Shown: piece by piece, positions 1 through 9,053 of the stretch | Position numbering within the stretch: position 1 is the stretch's first letter | Layout of the letters: each line of letters opens with the position of its first letter | Source: an uncultured Candidatus Melainabacteria bacterium | Lineage (GTDB): Bacteria; Cyanobacteriota; Vampirovibrionia; Gastranaerophilales; Gastranaerophilaceae | Direction of reading: 5' to 3' | DNA length: 64,000 nt | Assembly: GCA_932182025.1 (NCBI GenBank) | Contig: CAKNXK010000005.1 | Location: forward strand, 1-64,000 | Notes under the pieces: generated by a model | What the model was told of the DNA's origin: nothing | The model's input: only the letters and a program-made list of their open reading frames with translations | Databases searched by the model: none | Made by a program: the position numbers and the translations under genes

Positions 1-1
1 A

Positions 2-154
2 GGTGAAGACGGTTTCTTGAGAATAAGAATGGAAGACATGTTCTACACAGTAATCAATGCAGTAAAAGAGCTTGATATCAGAACAACTGCTCAGGAAAAG
101 AAAATCAAGGAACTTGAAAAACGTATTGAAGAACTTGAGAAAAAAATCAAATAA
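2..154 (+). CDS. 3' end of a CDS, coiled-coil tail (possibly S74-type fibre protein)
   Basis: Only the last 50 codons are in the window; the reading frame is open at base 2 and ends with TAA at 152-154. The residues read GEDGFLRIRMEDMFYTVINA and then a strongly charged heptad stretch ending KRIEELEKKIK. An R-x-x-D-x-hydrophobic segment followed by a short C-terminal coiled coil resembles the end of intramolecular-chaperone (peptidase S74) domains of fibre-like proteins. This is an impression from a short piece. The protein is unknown without the upstream sequence. An intrinsic terminator follows about 65 bases later. Confidence 0.5.
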   Translation, partial: GEDGFLRIRMEDMFYTVINAVKELDIRTTAQEKKIKELEKRIEELEKKIK

Positions 155-220
155 TATTTGCGAGAAATTATTGCTACATAAAAAGATGAGAACTACTCAA
201 ATCTCATCACTCGCAAATAA

Positions 221-248
221 AAAAGGTCGGCTTAATAAGCCGACCTTT
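221..248. terminator. bidirectional intrinsic terminator
   Basis: Stem GGTCGGCTT/AAGCCGACC with a 3-base loop, extended by AAAA on the left and TTTT on the right. It can serve both the partial gene on the left (+) and the 748-residue gene on the right (-), which are convergent. Confidence 0.9.
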
Positions 249-261
249 TCCTTTCAACTGA

Positions 262-2508
262 TTAATTAAATAAATCTTCAAGGTCATCAAGAATTCCTTC
301 GTGGTTATTACCTTTTCCAACTTCTACTGCAATTTTCTTCAAGATTTCAATAATAACTTTTAAATCTTTATCACAATTGCATTTTTCAGGAATCTTAGCA
401 AGGATTTCATCTAATTTTTTCAAAATAGCCTTGTTGTCACCACCATTTATCTCAATTTGAGTTTTAATACCTTCTAAAGTAATTGCTACAAGATTCAATT
501 TACTTTCAATGCTTGTCAAAACATCGCCATTAGCCTGAGATTGAGCAAGAATATCTGCTAACATCTTTTCAATTGCTGATAAATCTACATTCACATCTAA
601 ACTAATATTTCCGATTGCATCAAGGATTGAATCCGCTTTATCACCTAATTTATCAATTTTGCTTAATAGTTCTGATAATAAAGCAATTGATTGATTGTGG
701 AATTTAAGATCATCTTCGTGAGCTGTATCCAGTTTATCAATAATAACTTTAAGTTTATCAAGCTGCATTTCATTAAGTGTATTATTTTCAGCCATTTGTT
801 TGATAAGCATTGCTAAACCAGCCTTAGCATTGTTATCCATATTATCAAGTTTATTTAGAACATCATTGAAGAATGTTTTGTTTTCTGTAGACATTTGATC
901 CATTTTAGCTAATAATGCTTCAACTGCTGCCTTTAAATCACCATTGAAGTTTTGAACATTATCAAGAATGCTTTGTAATAATGCGTGTGTTTTTGAATCC
1001 ATTTCTTTATTTTGTTGAATTGATGCTTCAATTTTTTCAAGAATTGCATTCAATACCTTAGCAGATTCATTGTCATTGCTGCCTATTGCATCAATCTTAA
1101 TAACTAATTTAATTAGAAGGTCAATGTTAGCCTGACTTGCAGTATCAATTTGTTTAAGTATTGCAAGAATACCGCTCTTCATATTGCTATCTAAGTTATC
1201 AATCTTATCCATAATCATATACATAAGTTCATGAGTCTTTTCTGTCATGTCATGATTTTGTTCAATACTTTCTTTAATTCTGTCATAAATTGCAAGTAAC
1301 AATTCTTGAGTTTTTTCATCATTTTTGTTGTTTTCATTAACCGAATTAAAGATTTTTGTTAATAATGTAAGGTTCTTTTCGCTTACTGTATCAATTTTAC
1401 CAAGTAAAGCAAGAACACCTTGTTTCATATCGTCATTTAGAAGAGAAATCTTATCCATAATCATAAATAACATTTCGTGAGTTTTTTCTGTCATTTCCTG
1501 ATTTTGGTCAATACTTTCTTGAAGTTTATTTAATATAGCTAATAAAATTTCATTAGTTTTTCCATCATCTTCTTTTCCGGTTTCAATTGAATTAAAGATT
1601 TTTGTTAATAATTCAATATTCTTTTCACTGATTGAATCAATTTTGTTAAGAAGAGCTAGAATACCTTGTTTCATATGGTCATCTAATGCATTCAACTTTC
1701 CTAAAATTGCTTGTAGCAACATTTGTTGTTTAGCAGCAATAACTTTATTTGTTTGAATACTTTCAGTAACTTTTTCCAAAATTTTATTTAATAATTCAAA
1801 AAGTGTTTGGTCATTTTTATCAGCTTGTCCTAATTGAACAAGAATCATAGTTAACAATTTATTATTTTCAGCGCTTAAACTATTACCATTATTAATAGCA
1901 TTTAGGATTTGAGTTAGAAGAGCTTTAATTTCTTCATTACCTTTTGACATTTCATTCAAGATTTCATCTTGTTTTTCTGTATTTTCTTTTAACATATTGA
2001 AGATATCTTGAGCAGTCATGTTCATATCTTCTAATAATTTAAGAATTCTATCTAAGCTGATACCTTGTTTGATAAGTTCCGCAAGGATAGCTTTATTAAT
2101 TTCTGTTTGATTTTTTTGTTCTTCTCTAAGAGCTTTGATTTCTTCTAAAACAGCTTTTACTAATTCTTCATCAGTCATATAAATATTAACTGTAATATTA
2201 GTAGTAACCTTTGTATTATCATAGATATATGTATTTCCGCCCGGTTCATCCTGACAAGATTGTACTGAAGCAGCACCGCCTAATAAAGTTAATGCAACCA
2301 TAGCATTAAGTCCCATTTTCTTAAGTCCTGCCATATTCACACCTTGGAATGCGATATTATTCATTGATTGAGCGTTTAAAGCACTCATACTGTCTTCTTG
2401 TTCCGGTGCTTCCGCTAAAGCAGTTGTTAATGATGCGGAGTCAGTTTCATCTCCTTTGAATTTAAGATTTTTGTTGTTTAATAACATGTCAATTGCACTG
2501 ATTTTCAT
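262..2508 (-). CDS. large repeat protein, putative surface lipoprotein
   Basis: A 748-residue protein of no recognised family. About 60 N-terminal residues precede a hydrophobic stretch (roughly 64-84) that ends in a lipobox-like SVQSC (Cys85), so it may be membrane-anchored. From about residue 190 to 570 it is built of helical repeats with an exact 82-residue spacing: the anchor phrase MKQGILALLNKID (or a variant) recurs at about 279, 361, 443 and 525, each followed by SEKN-LLTKIFN-like and EKTHE-like segments. Long amphipathic helices suggest a fibrous or coiled-coil surface protein. The C-terminus contains CNCD. The start is preceded by AAGGAG. The N-terminal FKGD and AFQGV segments recall other unknown proteins in this window. 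Confidence 0.8.
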   Translation of the reverse strand: MKISAIDMLLNNKNLKFKGDETDSASLTTALAEAPEQEDSMSALNAQSMNNIAFQGVNMAGLKKMGLNAMVALTLLGGAASVQSCQDEPGGNTYIYDNTKVTTNITVNIYMTDEELVKAVLEEIKALREEQKNQTEINKAILAELIKQGISLDRILKLLEDMNMTAQDIFNMLKENTEKQDEILNEMSKGNEEIKALLTQILNAINNGNSLSAENNKLLTMILVQLGQADKNDQTLFELLNKILEKVTESIQTNKVIAAKQQMLLQAILGKLNALDDHMKQGILALLNKIDSISEKNIELLTKIFNSIETGKEDDGKTNEILLAILNKLQESIDQNQEMTEKTHEMLFMIMDKISLLNDDMKQGVLALLGKIDTVSEKNLTLLTKIFNSVNENNKNDEKTQELLLAIYDRIKESIEQNHDMTEKTHELMYMIMDKIDNLDSNMKSGILAILKQIDTASQANIDLLIKLVIKIDAIGSNDNESAKVLNAILEKIEASIQQNKEMDSKTHALLQSILDNVQNFNGDLKAAVEALLAKMDQMSTENKTFFNDVLNKLDNMDNNAKAGLAMLIKQMAENNTLNEMQLDKLKVIIDKLDTAHEDDLKFHNQSIALLSELLSKIDKLGDKADSILDAIGNISLDVNVDLSAIEKMLADILAQSQANGDVLTSIESKLNLVAITLEGIKTQIEINGGDNKAILKKLDEILAKIPEKCNCDKDLKVIIEILKKIAVEVGKGNNHEGILDDLEDLFN

Positions 2509-2588
2509 ACGTAGTATACTCCTTTTTATAAATATATTTCTAGCTATGTAACGATTTTAAAACACCTGAAAACTTTTTTTGCTAGTTT

Positions 2589-2620
2589 GTTCACAAATGT
2601 TTACAAAAAGTTTTGTGAAC
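2589..2620. repeat. inverted repeat in lysC promoter region
   Basis: GTTCACAAA (2589-2597) and TTTGTGAAC (2612-2620) form perfect 9-bp arms around 14 bases, between the divergent 748-residue gene and lysC. It lies just upstream of the likely lysC promoter and could be an operator. No binding protein can be assigned. Confidence 0.5.
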
Positions 2621-2626
2621 ATTATT

Positions 2627-2654
2627 TTGTTTTTAGCGTTATTTTATATATAAT
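2627..2654 (+). promoter_or_regulatory. putative lysC promoter
   Basis: TTGTTT at 2627-2632 and a consensus TATAAT at 2649-2654 are separated by 16 bases, 26 bases upstream of the lysC ATG. An AAGGA ribosome site follows at about 2669. Confidence 0.5.
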
Positions 2655-2680
2655 GTATAGGAGCGGTTAAGGACGAATAA

Positions 2681-3946
2681 ATGAAAAATATAATTGTTCA
2701 AAAATTTGGCGGTACTTCCGTTGCTGATACAGATAAAATCAAAAATGTAGCGAAAGCCGTTATTAGAGAAAAAAATCTTGGTAATGACGTAGTTGTAGTA
2801 GTTTCTGCAATGGGACATACGACAGATATTCTTACAAAATTAGCAAAAGAAATTTCCCCAAATCCATCATCCAGAGAAATGGACATGCTTCTATCGACCG
2901 GAGAGGGAGTTTCTATTGCACTTTTGGCTATGGCACTTCAGGCGCAAGGATGTAAAGCTGTTAGTATGAACGCAATGCAAGTAGGTATTATTACAGAAAA
3001 CGTCCATTCAAAAGCTCGTATTCTCGAGATTAAAACAGAAAAAATCAAACAGCACCTTGACTCAGGAGAAGTTGTTGTAATTGCCGGTTTCCAAGGTATT
3101 ACAGATGATTTTGAAATCACTACTCTTGGAAGAGGCGGTTCTGATACTTCTGCAGTAGCTATTGCAGGAGCATTGAGCGCTAAACGCTGCGATATTTATA
3201 CAGATGTTGAAGGTGTGTATACAACCGACCCAAGAATTGTACCTTGTGCTTCAAGATTGGAACAAATTTCTTATGAAGAAATGCTTGAACTCGCAAGGGT
3301 CGGAGCAAATGTGCTTCATCCGAGAGCAGTTGAGACCGCTGCAAGATATAACACACCGGTAAGAGTAAGAAGTACTTTTAAACTCGAAAATTTAGGAACC
3401 TTAATATTAGGAGTTGATAAAATGGAATTACATAGACCTGTAACAGGCGTTGCGTCAGATTTATCACAATTAAGAGTCGTTGTTTGCGATGTGCCGGACA
3501 GCCCTGGTACAGCAGCAGTTCTTTTTGACGGATTGGCAGAAGAAAATGTTTCTGTTGATATGATTATACAATCTTATGCAAGAAAAGCTTTAAACACAAA
3601 TGATATCGCTTTTACAATCGATAAGACTGATTTAGACAAAACAAAAGAAATCTTAGAAAAAGTAAAATCTAAATTGAGTTTCGGCAATATTTTTATTGAT
3701 GATAAAATTGCAAAAATATCCATTGTAGGCGCTGGTATGATTGACCATCCAGGGATTGCAGCAAAAATGTTCAGAACATTAGCAAGCTTAGATATTAATA
3801 TTAAAATGATTTCTACAAGTGAAATCAAAATCAGTTGTCTGGTTGAGCAATCACGCGCAAATGACGCAGTCGAAGCACTTCACAAGGTCTTTGGACTTGA
3901 CAGCAACGAAATCGCCGAGGTAAAAGGCGATTTGCCGAATATATAA
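2681..3946 (+). CDS. lysC: aspartate kinase
   Basis: Aspartate kinase phosphorylates L-aspartate, the first step towards lysine, threonine and methionine. The 421 residues begin with the family signature KFGGTSV (8-14). They contain the RGGSDTSA motif of the amino-acid kinase fold around 150 and end with two ACT domains (from about 265), the usual site of feedback inhibition. The length matches the single-function, two-ACT enzyme rather than the longer four-ACT version of many Cyanobacteria. The ATG follows an AAGGA site. The next gene starts 10 bases after the stop and may be co-transcribed. A DapL-like aminotransferase for the same pathway lies near 43 kb. Confidence 0.95.
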   Translation: MKNIIVQKFGGTSVADTDKIKNVAKAVIREKNLGNDVVVVVSAMGHTTDILTKLAKEISPNPSSREMDMLLSTGEGVSIALLAMALQAQGCKAVSMNAMQVGIITENVHSKARILEIKTEKIKQHLDSGEVVVIAGFQGITDDFEITTLGRGGSDTSAVAIAGALSAKRCDIYTDVEGVYTTDPRIVPCASRLEQISYEEMLELARVGANVLHPRAVETAARYNTPVRVRSTFKLENLGTLILGVDKMELHRPVTGVASDLSQLRVVVCDVPDSPGTAAVLFDGLAEENVSVDMIIQSYARKALNTNDIAFTIDKTDLDKTKEILEKVKSKLSFGNIFIDDKIAKISIVGAGMIDHPGIAAKMFRTLASLDINIKMISTSEIKISCLVEQSRANDAVEALHKVFGLDSNEIAEVKGDLPNI

Positions 3947-3956
3947 GGAGCATAAA

Positions 3957-4427
3957 ATGAAAAAAACTATATTAACAATTATGACAGCGGCTTTAGTTAC
4001 GCTTTCAGCATTTGCTGATGATAAGCAGGACGCGTTAAACTTTTTTAACAACTACGTAAAAGCAGCAAACAGCTATGACGCATCAGTGGCTGCAATGTAC
4101 TCTCCAAGCGCTAAAATTATCAGACAAGTTATAAAACCCGATGGAACATTAGTTGATGTTTCTACAGATACAGCAACTTATATTAAACAAATGAAAATCG
4201 GACAAGCCGGAGCGAAATTAAAGAATTACAAAAATAATTACTCAAATATTTCGGCAACAGCAATGCCAAACGGAGCTTACAAGGTTTCTTCTTTAAGACA
4301 GCCCTCTAATGAAACATACAAACTAAAAACCTATATGATTGTAAAGAAACAACCTGATGGGAAATGGTTGATTACAGAAGAAATGATGCAAACAAAAGTT
4401 CAAACATTTTTAAAGTATCAAAAATAA
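3957..4427 (+). CDS. secreted protein, NTF2-like fold possible
   Basis: A 156-residue protein with a typical signal peptide (MKKTILTIMTAALVTLSAFA, cleavage after AFA). The mature part starts with DALNFFNNYVKAANSYDASV and has the pattern of an NTF2/SnoaL-like alpha+beta domain: an N-terminal helix followed by strands with phrases such as MYSPSAKII and KWLITEE. The active-site content is unclear, so only a periplasmic location is supported. It follows lysC by 10 bases with an AAGGAG site and ends at a strong terminator, suggesting a two-gene transcript. Confidence 0.75.
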   Translation: MKKTILTIMTAALVTLSAFADDKQDALNFFNNYVKAANSYDASVAAMYSPSAKIIRQVIKPDGTLVDVSTDTATYIKQMKIGQAGAKLKNYKNNYSNISATAMPNGAYKVSSLRQPSNETYKLKTYMIVKKQPDGKWLITEEMMQTKVQTFLKYQK

Positions 4428-4434
4428 AAAATAA

Positions 4435-4458
4435 GGGGTGTGATTTCTCACACCCTTT
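4435..4458 (+). terminator. intrinsic terminator after the lysC transcript
   Basis: GGGTGTGA (4436-4443), loop TTTC, TCACACCC (4448-4455), then TTT. It lies directly after the secreted-protein gene and may also work for the convergent gene on the other strand. Confidence 0.75.
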
Positions 4459-4492
4459 AAAATAGTATAGTTTTATAAAAAGATTGTTGTTT

Positions 4493-5545
4493 TTAGTTAA
4501 TATTATTTTTGTTTAAACTAGCTCTTAATCCTCTAGCTAAATCATGACGTCCGCTTTTTTCATAGATTGCAGTCATAGATTCCAAGAATTTCAAGTTATC
4601 GACATTAGGATTTGATTGATTAACAGGCGCATTATTAACCGGTGTTGTCAATTTCTTAACAGAAGGTGCCTGAACTGCAACCGGCTGTGACTGAACAGGT
4701 CTTGTAGCAACCGTATTTTGAGCCTGTGGTGTTACGTAATTTCTCAATCTTGGATTATGAATAGTCATTGGTTCTGTTTCGTAAGGATTGCGATTTTCTT
4801 TTTGATAAGCGTTCAAGCCGTAGTTAACAGTAGTAAATGGTTTTTCAACAGCAGGATAAGTTTGTTGAATAGGCTGAGCACCTCTGTACATATTAATTTC
4901 TCTTTCGTTAAGAGATTGGCTCAAACCAATTTTCATTTCTGGCTCTTTGCGTTTGAACAATCTTATTACTCCAAATCCAAGAAGGGCAAGCAGACCAAAT
5001 GAGAAAGCTTTTTGACCAAAATCAGAAGCTGTATCTTCATCAATTGAGTCTTTGATGTCTGCTACCGTAGAAGAAGATTTTAGTTTATCAAACAATTTTG
5101 AAGTTTTTGCGTTCTCCAAATCTTCTGTGTAGATTGGCGCATAGCTTTCAATCGGATTATTCAACTTAAGATTTTTTGTATTACTTGCTGCAACAGGAGC
5201 TGTTGGAGTAAGCGCATCAAATGTTACAGTAGCAGCTGAAGCGTTTTCTGCTTGGAAAAAGATGCTTATACCGTTGCCTTGAGGCTCAACCATTACCGTA
5301 TCAACATTTTCAACGTTATTATAAACAGTGTTTAATGTTTTAGATGCTCTAATATCTTTCATATTCAAAGTTATTTTATTAGAAGCCTGAACAAGTTTTT
5401 TTACATCAACAGCTTTATCTGATACCAAAACTATATTATAAGTATCCTTAACAGGCTCAATCTCAATAGATTGAAGCACATTTTCATCAGCCATAACCGA
5501 CAACATAGATACTACCATTGTTAATAACAACAATACTCTTTTCAT
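4493..5545 (-). CDS. signal-peptide protein with one membrane segment, AMIN-like N-terminal region possible
   Basis: A 350-residue protein not firmly recognised. It has a signal peptide (MKRVLLLLTMVVSMLSVMA). A beta-rich region of about 100 residues follows, with phrases such as YNIVLVSDKAVDVKKLVQ and KITLNMKDI that recall AMIN domains of envelope and pilus proteins. A single hydrophobic segment near 180-197 is followed by a basic stop (RLFKRK). The rest is low-complexity and rich in Gln, Pro and Asn, and the C-terminus is a short helical stretch (LARGLRASLNKN). The topology would leave the C-terminal part in the cytoplasm. The AMIN assignment is a guess; the signal and membrane segments are visible. 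Confidence 0.65.
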   Translation of the reverse strand: MKRVLLLLTMVVSMLSVMADENVLQSIEIEPVKDTYNIVLVSDKAVDVKKLVQASNKITLNMKDIRASKTLNTVYNNVENVDTVMVEPQGNGISIFFQAENASAATVTFDALTPTAPVAASNTKNLKLNNPIESYAPIYTEDLENAKTSKLFDKLKSSSTVADIKDSIDEDTASDFGQKAFSFGLLALLGFGVIRLFKRKEPEMKIGLSQSLNEREINMYRGAQPIQQTYPAVEKPFTTVNYGLNAYQKENRNPYETEPMTIHNPRLRNYVTPQAQNTVATRPVQSQPVAVQAPSVKKLTTPVNNAPVNQSNPNVDNLKFLESMTAIYEKSGRHDLARGLRASLNKNNIN

Positions 5546-5619
5546 AAAACTCTCTCTCCCTTGATAATAGTGTACATGCTCGGCATGCCTGAGACATCAA
5601 TCAGGGGATTGAAATTCAT

Positions 5620-5637
5620 ATAGACCATTTGGTCTAT
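5620..5637. repeat. perfect 8-bp inverted repeat between two minus-strand genes
   Basis: ATAGACCA (5620-5627), TT, TGGTCTAT (5630-5637). It lies 4 bases beyond the stop of the Fe-S protein gene. There is no T-tract on the minus strand, so it is either a weak terminator or an operator for the gene starting at 5545. Confidence 0.5.
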
Positions 5638-5641
5638 TCAC

Positions 5642-6694
5642 TTATATTCTATCTGATATAAAATCGACCAAGTCGCACACTTTGTATGCACCGAATGAAT
5701 ATAGCTTAAGAGCAGCTTCGCATCCAAGGCAAGAAGTTAAAACATATTTTACACCTGTTGATTTAATATTCTTTCGTTTTTGGGAAAATATTTTTGATGT
5801 TATTTTATATTTTTTAAACTTGGTTAAAACACTTAAACCGCAGCATTTATCAAAATCTTTCATCTCAACATATTCAAGGTTTTCAGTATTTTTCAAGATT
5901 TTCTCAATCTCGGGGTAATTATTAATATTGCAAGGCTTATGGAAAGTCACTTTTACAGGTTTCTTAAGCGAAAAACTATTCTCGGCTAAATATTCATAGA
6001 TATTTTTGACACTTACTTCTCTCAAAAATTCTGAATTATTCCAACGAATATAATCTTTAAGCGTCTTTTCACAGCTTGCACAAGTTGTTATAACTTCCTT
6101 TATATCATATTTTTTTAAAACATTGATATAGTTACTGATACTATTGTTAAAGCTATCCAAATCACCACGCATAAACAAAGATATTCCACAGCACGAGAAG
6201 TACGGGTTAACCACTTCTATACCAGCCTTGTTTAAAAGTTTTACAACAGACTTATCTCCCTTGATTTTAGAACCGCAACCTCCAAAATACAAAACCTTTT
6301 TATCAAATGTTTTCGACTTAGTTTTGTGTCGGAATAAAGCTATAAAATTTGGTATCAACTTAAAAACAATTTTTTTTTGAAAAATTGAAATGAATTTTTC
6401 TATTTTATGCGCTTTAAAATATTCATGTTTTGCGGCTGCAATTATATCGACAATATCAATTCCGCTAGGACAGAATTTTGAACAAGCTCCGCATTTCAAA
6501 CACAAATCGAGGTAATTATTAATGGTTTTAGACATCTTCAAATCGCCCTTAAGCAAGCCATCAAGCATTACAAAATGTCCACGAGAAACAGTACAATCAT
6601 TGCCTGTAATCTTATAAATCGGACATTCGCCCTGACAAAGCCCACATTTTGAGCATTTATGAATATCTTCTTTGAAGTCTTCCAGTTGTTTCAT
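5642..6694 (-). CDS. GlcF/LutA-type (Fe-S) oxidoreductase subunit
   Basis: The 350 residues carry two ferredoxin motifs at the N-terminus (CSKCGLCQGECP near 14-25 and CLKCGACSKFCP near 66-77). Two cysteine-rich CCG-type domains follow (FSCCGISLFMRGD near 160 and FDKCCGLSVLT near 280). This is the architecture of glycolate oxidase iron-sulfur subunit and related flavin-dependent dehydrogenase partners, which carry electrons from a flavoprotein to a quinone or other carrier. No flavoprotein partner gene is next to it. It starts 2 bases after kdsD and is the last gene of the msbA-manC-kdsD transcript. The substrate cannot be inferred. Confidence 0.8.
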   Translation of the reverse strand: MKQLEDFKEDIHKCSKCGLCQGECPIYKITGNDCTVSRGHFVMLDGLLKGDLKMSKTINNYLDLCLKCGACSKFCPSGIDIVDIIAAAKHEYFKAHKIEKFISIFQKKIVFKLIPNFIALFRHKTKSKTFDKKVLYFGGCGSKIKGDKSVVKLLNKAGIEVVNPYFSCCGISLFMRGDLDSFNNSISNYINVLKKYDIKEVITTCASCEKTLKDYIRWNNSEFLREVSVKNIYEYLAENSFSLKKPVKVTFHKPCNINNYPEIEKILKNTENLEYVEMKDFDKCCGLSVLTKFKKYKITSKIFSQKRKNIKSTGVKYVLTSCLGCEAALKLYSFGAYKVCDLVDFISDRI

Positions 6695-6696
6695 TT

Positions 6697-7665
6697 TTAA
6701 GCAACGCCATTGTTCAACAAATCATGAATATGAATAACTCCGATCGGCTGAGAGCCTTCAACAACAAACATATTTGTAATTTTTTTATCGTGCATAATTT
6801 TTAAAGCTTCAGCTGAAATCATATCTTTAGTAACCGTTCTCGGATTTTTCGTCATCAGATTAACAGCTTTCTCATCTAAAATAGAAGCAGATAGACATCT
6901 TCTCAAATCACCGTCAGTAAGCATTCCGGTAAATTCACCTTTTTGATTTATAAATCCTACACAGCCCAGACATTTAGAAGTCATTTCCAAAAGCACGGCT
7001 TGCATATTTGAGTTTTCGTCTAAAATAGGCATAGCCTGACCTGTATGCATTAAATCACCGACACGTTTAAGAATTGAACCTAACTTACCACCCGGATGAC
7101 GCACATTGAAATCTTCCTTAGAAAAACCTTTTCTTTCAATCAATCCTGTTGTAAGAATATCACCCAAAACAAGTGTTGCCGTAGTAGAACTTGTTGGAGC
7201 TAAACCCAAAGGACAAGCTTCTTCCGCATTTGGCAGCTCTAATACTATATCTGCAGCTGAACCCAAAGAGCTTTTAGCATTTTTAGTAATAGCAATCATT
7301 TTAATCCCAAAACGCTTGCAATAATTAACAATATCAACCAATTCCCGTGATTCACCGCTATTTGAAATCGCAATAATAACATCATTTTCAGTAATCATCC
7401 CTAAATCACCGTGACTTGCTTCTGCCGGATGAACAAAAAACGAAGGAGTTCCTGTCGAGGCAAGAGAAGCAGCGATTTTTTTACCTATATGCCCCGATTT
7501 TCCCATGCCTGTTATAATAATTCTTCCTGTAGAATTTTGCATCAAATCAAGCGCATTTGTAAGGTTTTCCAATGCGACAGAGTCTTTTAATGCAGAAATT
7601 GCATTAATCTCAATATCAATAGTTCTTAGAGCAGAAGCTCTGTCAATATCAGTAAAAACAACCAT
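6697..7665 (-). CDS. kdsD: arabinose-5-phosphate isomerase, KpsF/GutQ family
   Basis: This enzyme interconverts D-ribulose 5-phosphate and D-arabinose 5-phosphate, the first step to the lipopolysaccharide sugar Kdo. The 322 residues show an N-terminal SIS domain (GMGKSGHIGKKIAASLASTG near 52-71, then HGDLGMI) and two C-terminal CBS domains (about 205-322, with LTDGDLRR). The length equals the family norm. AAGGG precedes the ATG, and manC ends 2 bases upstream, so translation is probably coupled. Together with the MsbA-like exporter this indicates an outer membrane with LPS-like glycans. The KpsF (capsule) paralogue cannot be told apart from KdsD by sequence alone. Confidence 0.9.
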   Translation of the reverse strand: MVVFTDIDRASALRTIDIEINAISALKDSVALENLTNALDLMQNSTGRIIITGMGKSGHIGKKIAASLASTGTPSFFVHPAEASHGDLGMITENDVIIAISNSGESRELVDIVNYCKRFGIKMIAITKNAKSSLGSAADIVLELPNAEEACPLGLAPTSSTTATLVLGDILTTGLIERKGFSKEDFNVRHPGGKLGSILKRVGDLMHTGQAMPILDENSNMQAVLLEMTSKCLGCVGFINQKGEFTGMLTDGDLRRCLSASILDEKAVNLMTKNPRTVTKDMISAEALKIMHDKKITNMFVVEGSQPIGVIHIHDLLNNGVA

Positions 7666-7667
7666 TT

Positions 7668-9041
7668 CTATACCCTTCCGTACATATCTTCGTATCTGAT
7701 AATATCTTCTTCAATAAGCAAATCGCCCATTTGAGCTTCGATAATCTTAAGATTAGTTTCATAAGGATTTTGCAAAGAGTGAATTGCTTTAACAGGAATA
7801 TCCACACTGTGACCAGGGCTTAATATTAGCTCTTTTCCTTCCAAAACGACTTTTGCAGTACCCTCAAGTACAACCCAGTGTTCACTTCTGTGATTGTGCG
7901 ATTGAACAGAAAGCTTTTGTCCCGGATTCACCTGAATAATCTTACTCAAAAACCCGTTACCCTGTGCAAGCACAGTATAATAACCCCAAGGTCTATAAAC
8001 AGTCTTGTGCACAAGATGCGTATTGTCATTCTGTTTTTTCAATGTTTCATAAACATTTTTAACTTCTTGTGTTTTATCAGATTTGCAAGCCAAAATCGCA
8101 TCTTCTGTTTCAACAAGAACAACATCTTCCAAACCGATTGTTGCTACAAGCTTTGATGACGAATACACAAAAGAGTTTTTAGAACCCTCGTCAAGAACAT
8201 GCCCAATTTTAACATTGCCATTCTCGTCTTTTTTGCTTACATCATAAATCGATTTCCAGCTTCCTAAATCATTCCAGTCACTTTGTAATTGAACAAAAGC
8301 AATTTTATCTGATTTTTCCATAATCGCGTAATCTATTGAGATAGAAGGCATTTTATCAAACTCTGTAAATGGAATGTCATTAGACTTAATAAAATCAAAG
8401 TTTTTAAGCAAATTATAAATTTCAGGAGCATATTTTGAAGCTTCTTCCAATAAAACAGAAGCCTTGAACATAAATATGCCGCTATTCCAATAATAATTAC
8501 CATCTTCGATATATTTCTCTGCCAATTCCGTATCAGGTTTTTCAACAAACTTATTAACACGATGTCCTTCAGCATTAATATAACCGTATCCTGTTTCCGG
8601 ATAAGAAGGCTTGATGCCAAAAGTTACAAGATAGCCTTGCTCTGCTAATTTTTCACCCTCTTTAACAGTCTTAACAAATGCATCAACATCTTTAATAGTA
8701 TGGTCAGACGGTACAACAAGAATTACAGGGTCGTTATTAGTTGATTCTGCAATAAATTTAGAACCTAAAACAATTGCAGGTGCTGTATTTTTAGAAATTG
8801 GTTCAGATAAAACCACTGTATTCTCAGCTAAAGAAGAAAGCTGGTACTTCACGTTAGAAAAATTCTTCACGCAGGTCATACTGACAATATTTTCAGCAGG
8901 CATGCACTCTCTAAGCCTCTGAAATGTTGCTTGCAATAAGCTTTCAGTATTCTGAATATTCAAAAGCTGTTTTGGATATAATTCTCTAGATAGAGGCCAT
9001 AGACGGCTTCCGGAGCCTCCTGCTAAAATAATTCCGTACAT
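7668..9041 (-). CDS. manC: mannose-1-phosphate guanylyltransferase / mannose-6-phosphate isomerase
   Basis: A bifunctional enzyme that makes GDP-mannose and isomerises fructose-6-P to mannose-6-P for exopolysaccharide or LPS sugars. The 457 residues start with the nucleotidyltransferase motif GGSGSRLWPLSRELYPKQLL (8-27). They contain FVEKPD near 165 and end with a cupin domain (about 340-457) having QSHNHRSEHW and LEGTAKV, the type II phosphomannose isomerase part. Full length. A clear AGGGGG site precedes the ATG and the ABC transporter gene ends 12 bases upstream, so the gene belongs to the envelope operon. Confidence 0.93.
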   Translation of the reverse strand: MYGIILAGGSGSRLWPLSRELYPKQLLNIQNTESLLQATFQRLRECMPAENIVSMTCVKNFSNVKYQLSSLAENTVVLSEPISKNTAPAIVLGSKFIAESTNNDPVILVVPSDHTIKDVDAFVKTVKEGEKLAEQGYLVTFGIKPSYPETGYGYINAEGHRVNKFVEKPDTELAEKYIEDGNYYWNSGIFMFKASVLLEEASKYAPEIYNLLKNFDFIKSNDIPFTEFDKMPSISIDYAIMEKSDKIAFVQLQSDWNDLGSWKSIYDVSKKDENGNVKIGHVLDEGSKNSFVYSSSKLVATIGLEDVVLVETEDAILACKSDKTQEVKNVYETLKKQNDNTHLVHKTVYRPWGYYTVLAQGNGFLSKIIQVNPGQKLSVQSHNHRSEHWVVLEGTAKVVLEGKELILSPGHSVDIPVKAIHSLQNPYETNLKIIEAQMGDLLIEEDIIRYEDMYGRV

Positions 9042-9053
9042 TTTATCTTCCCC

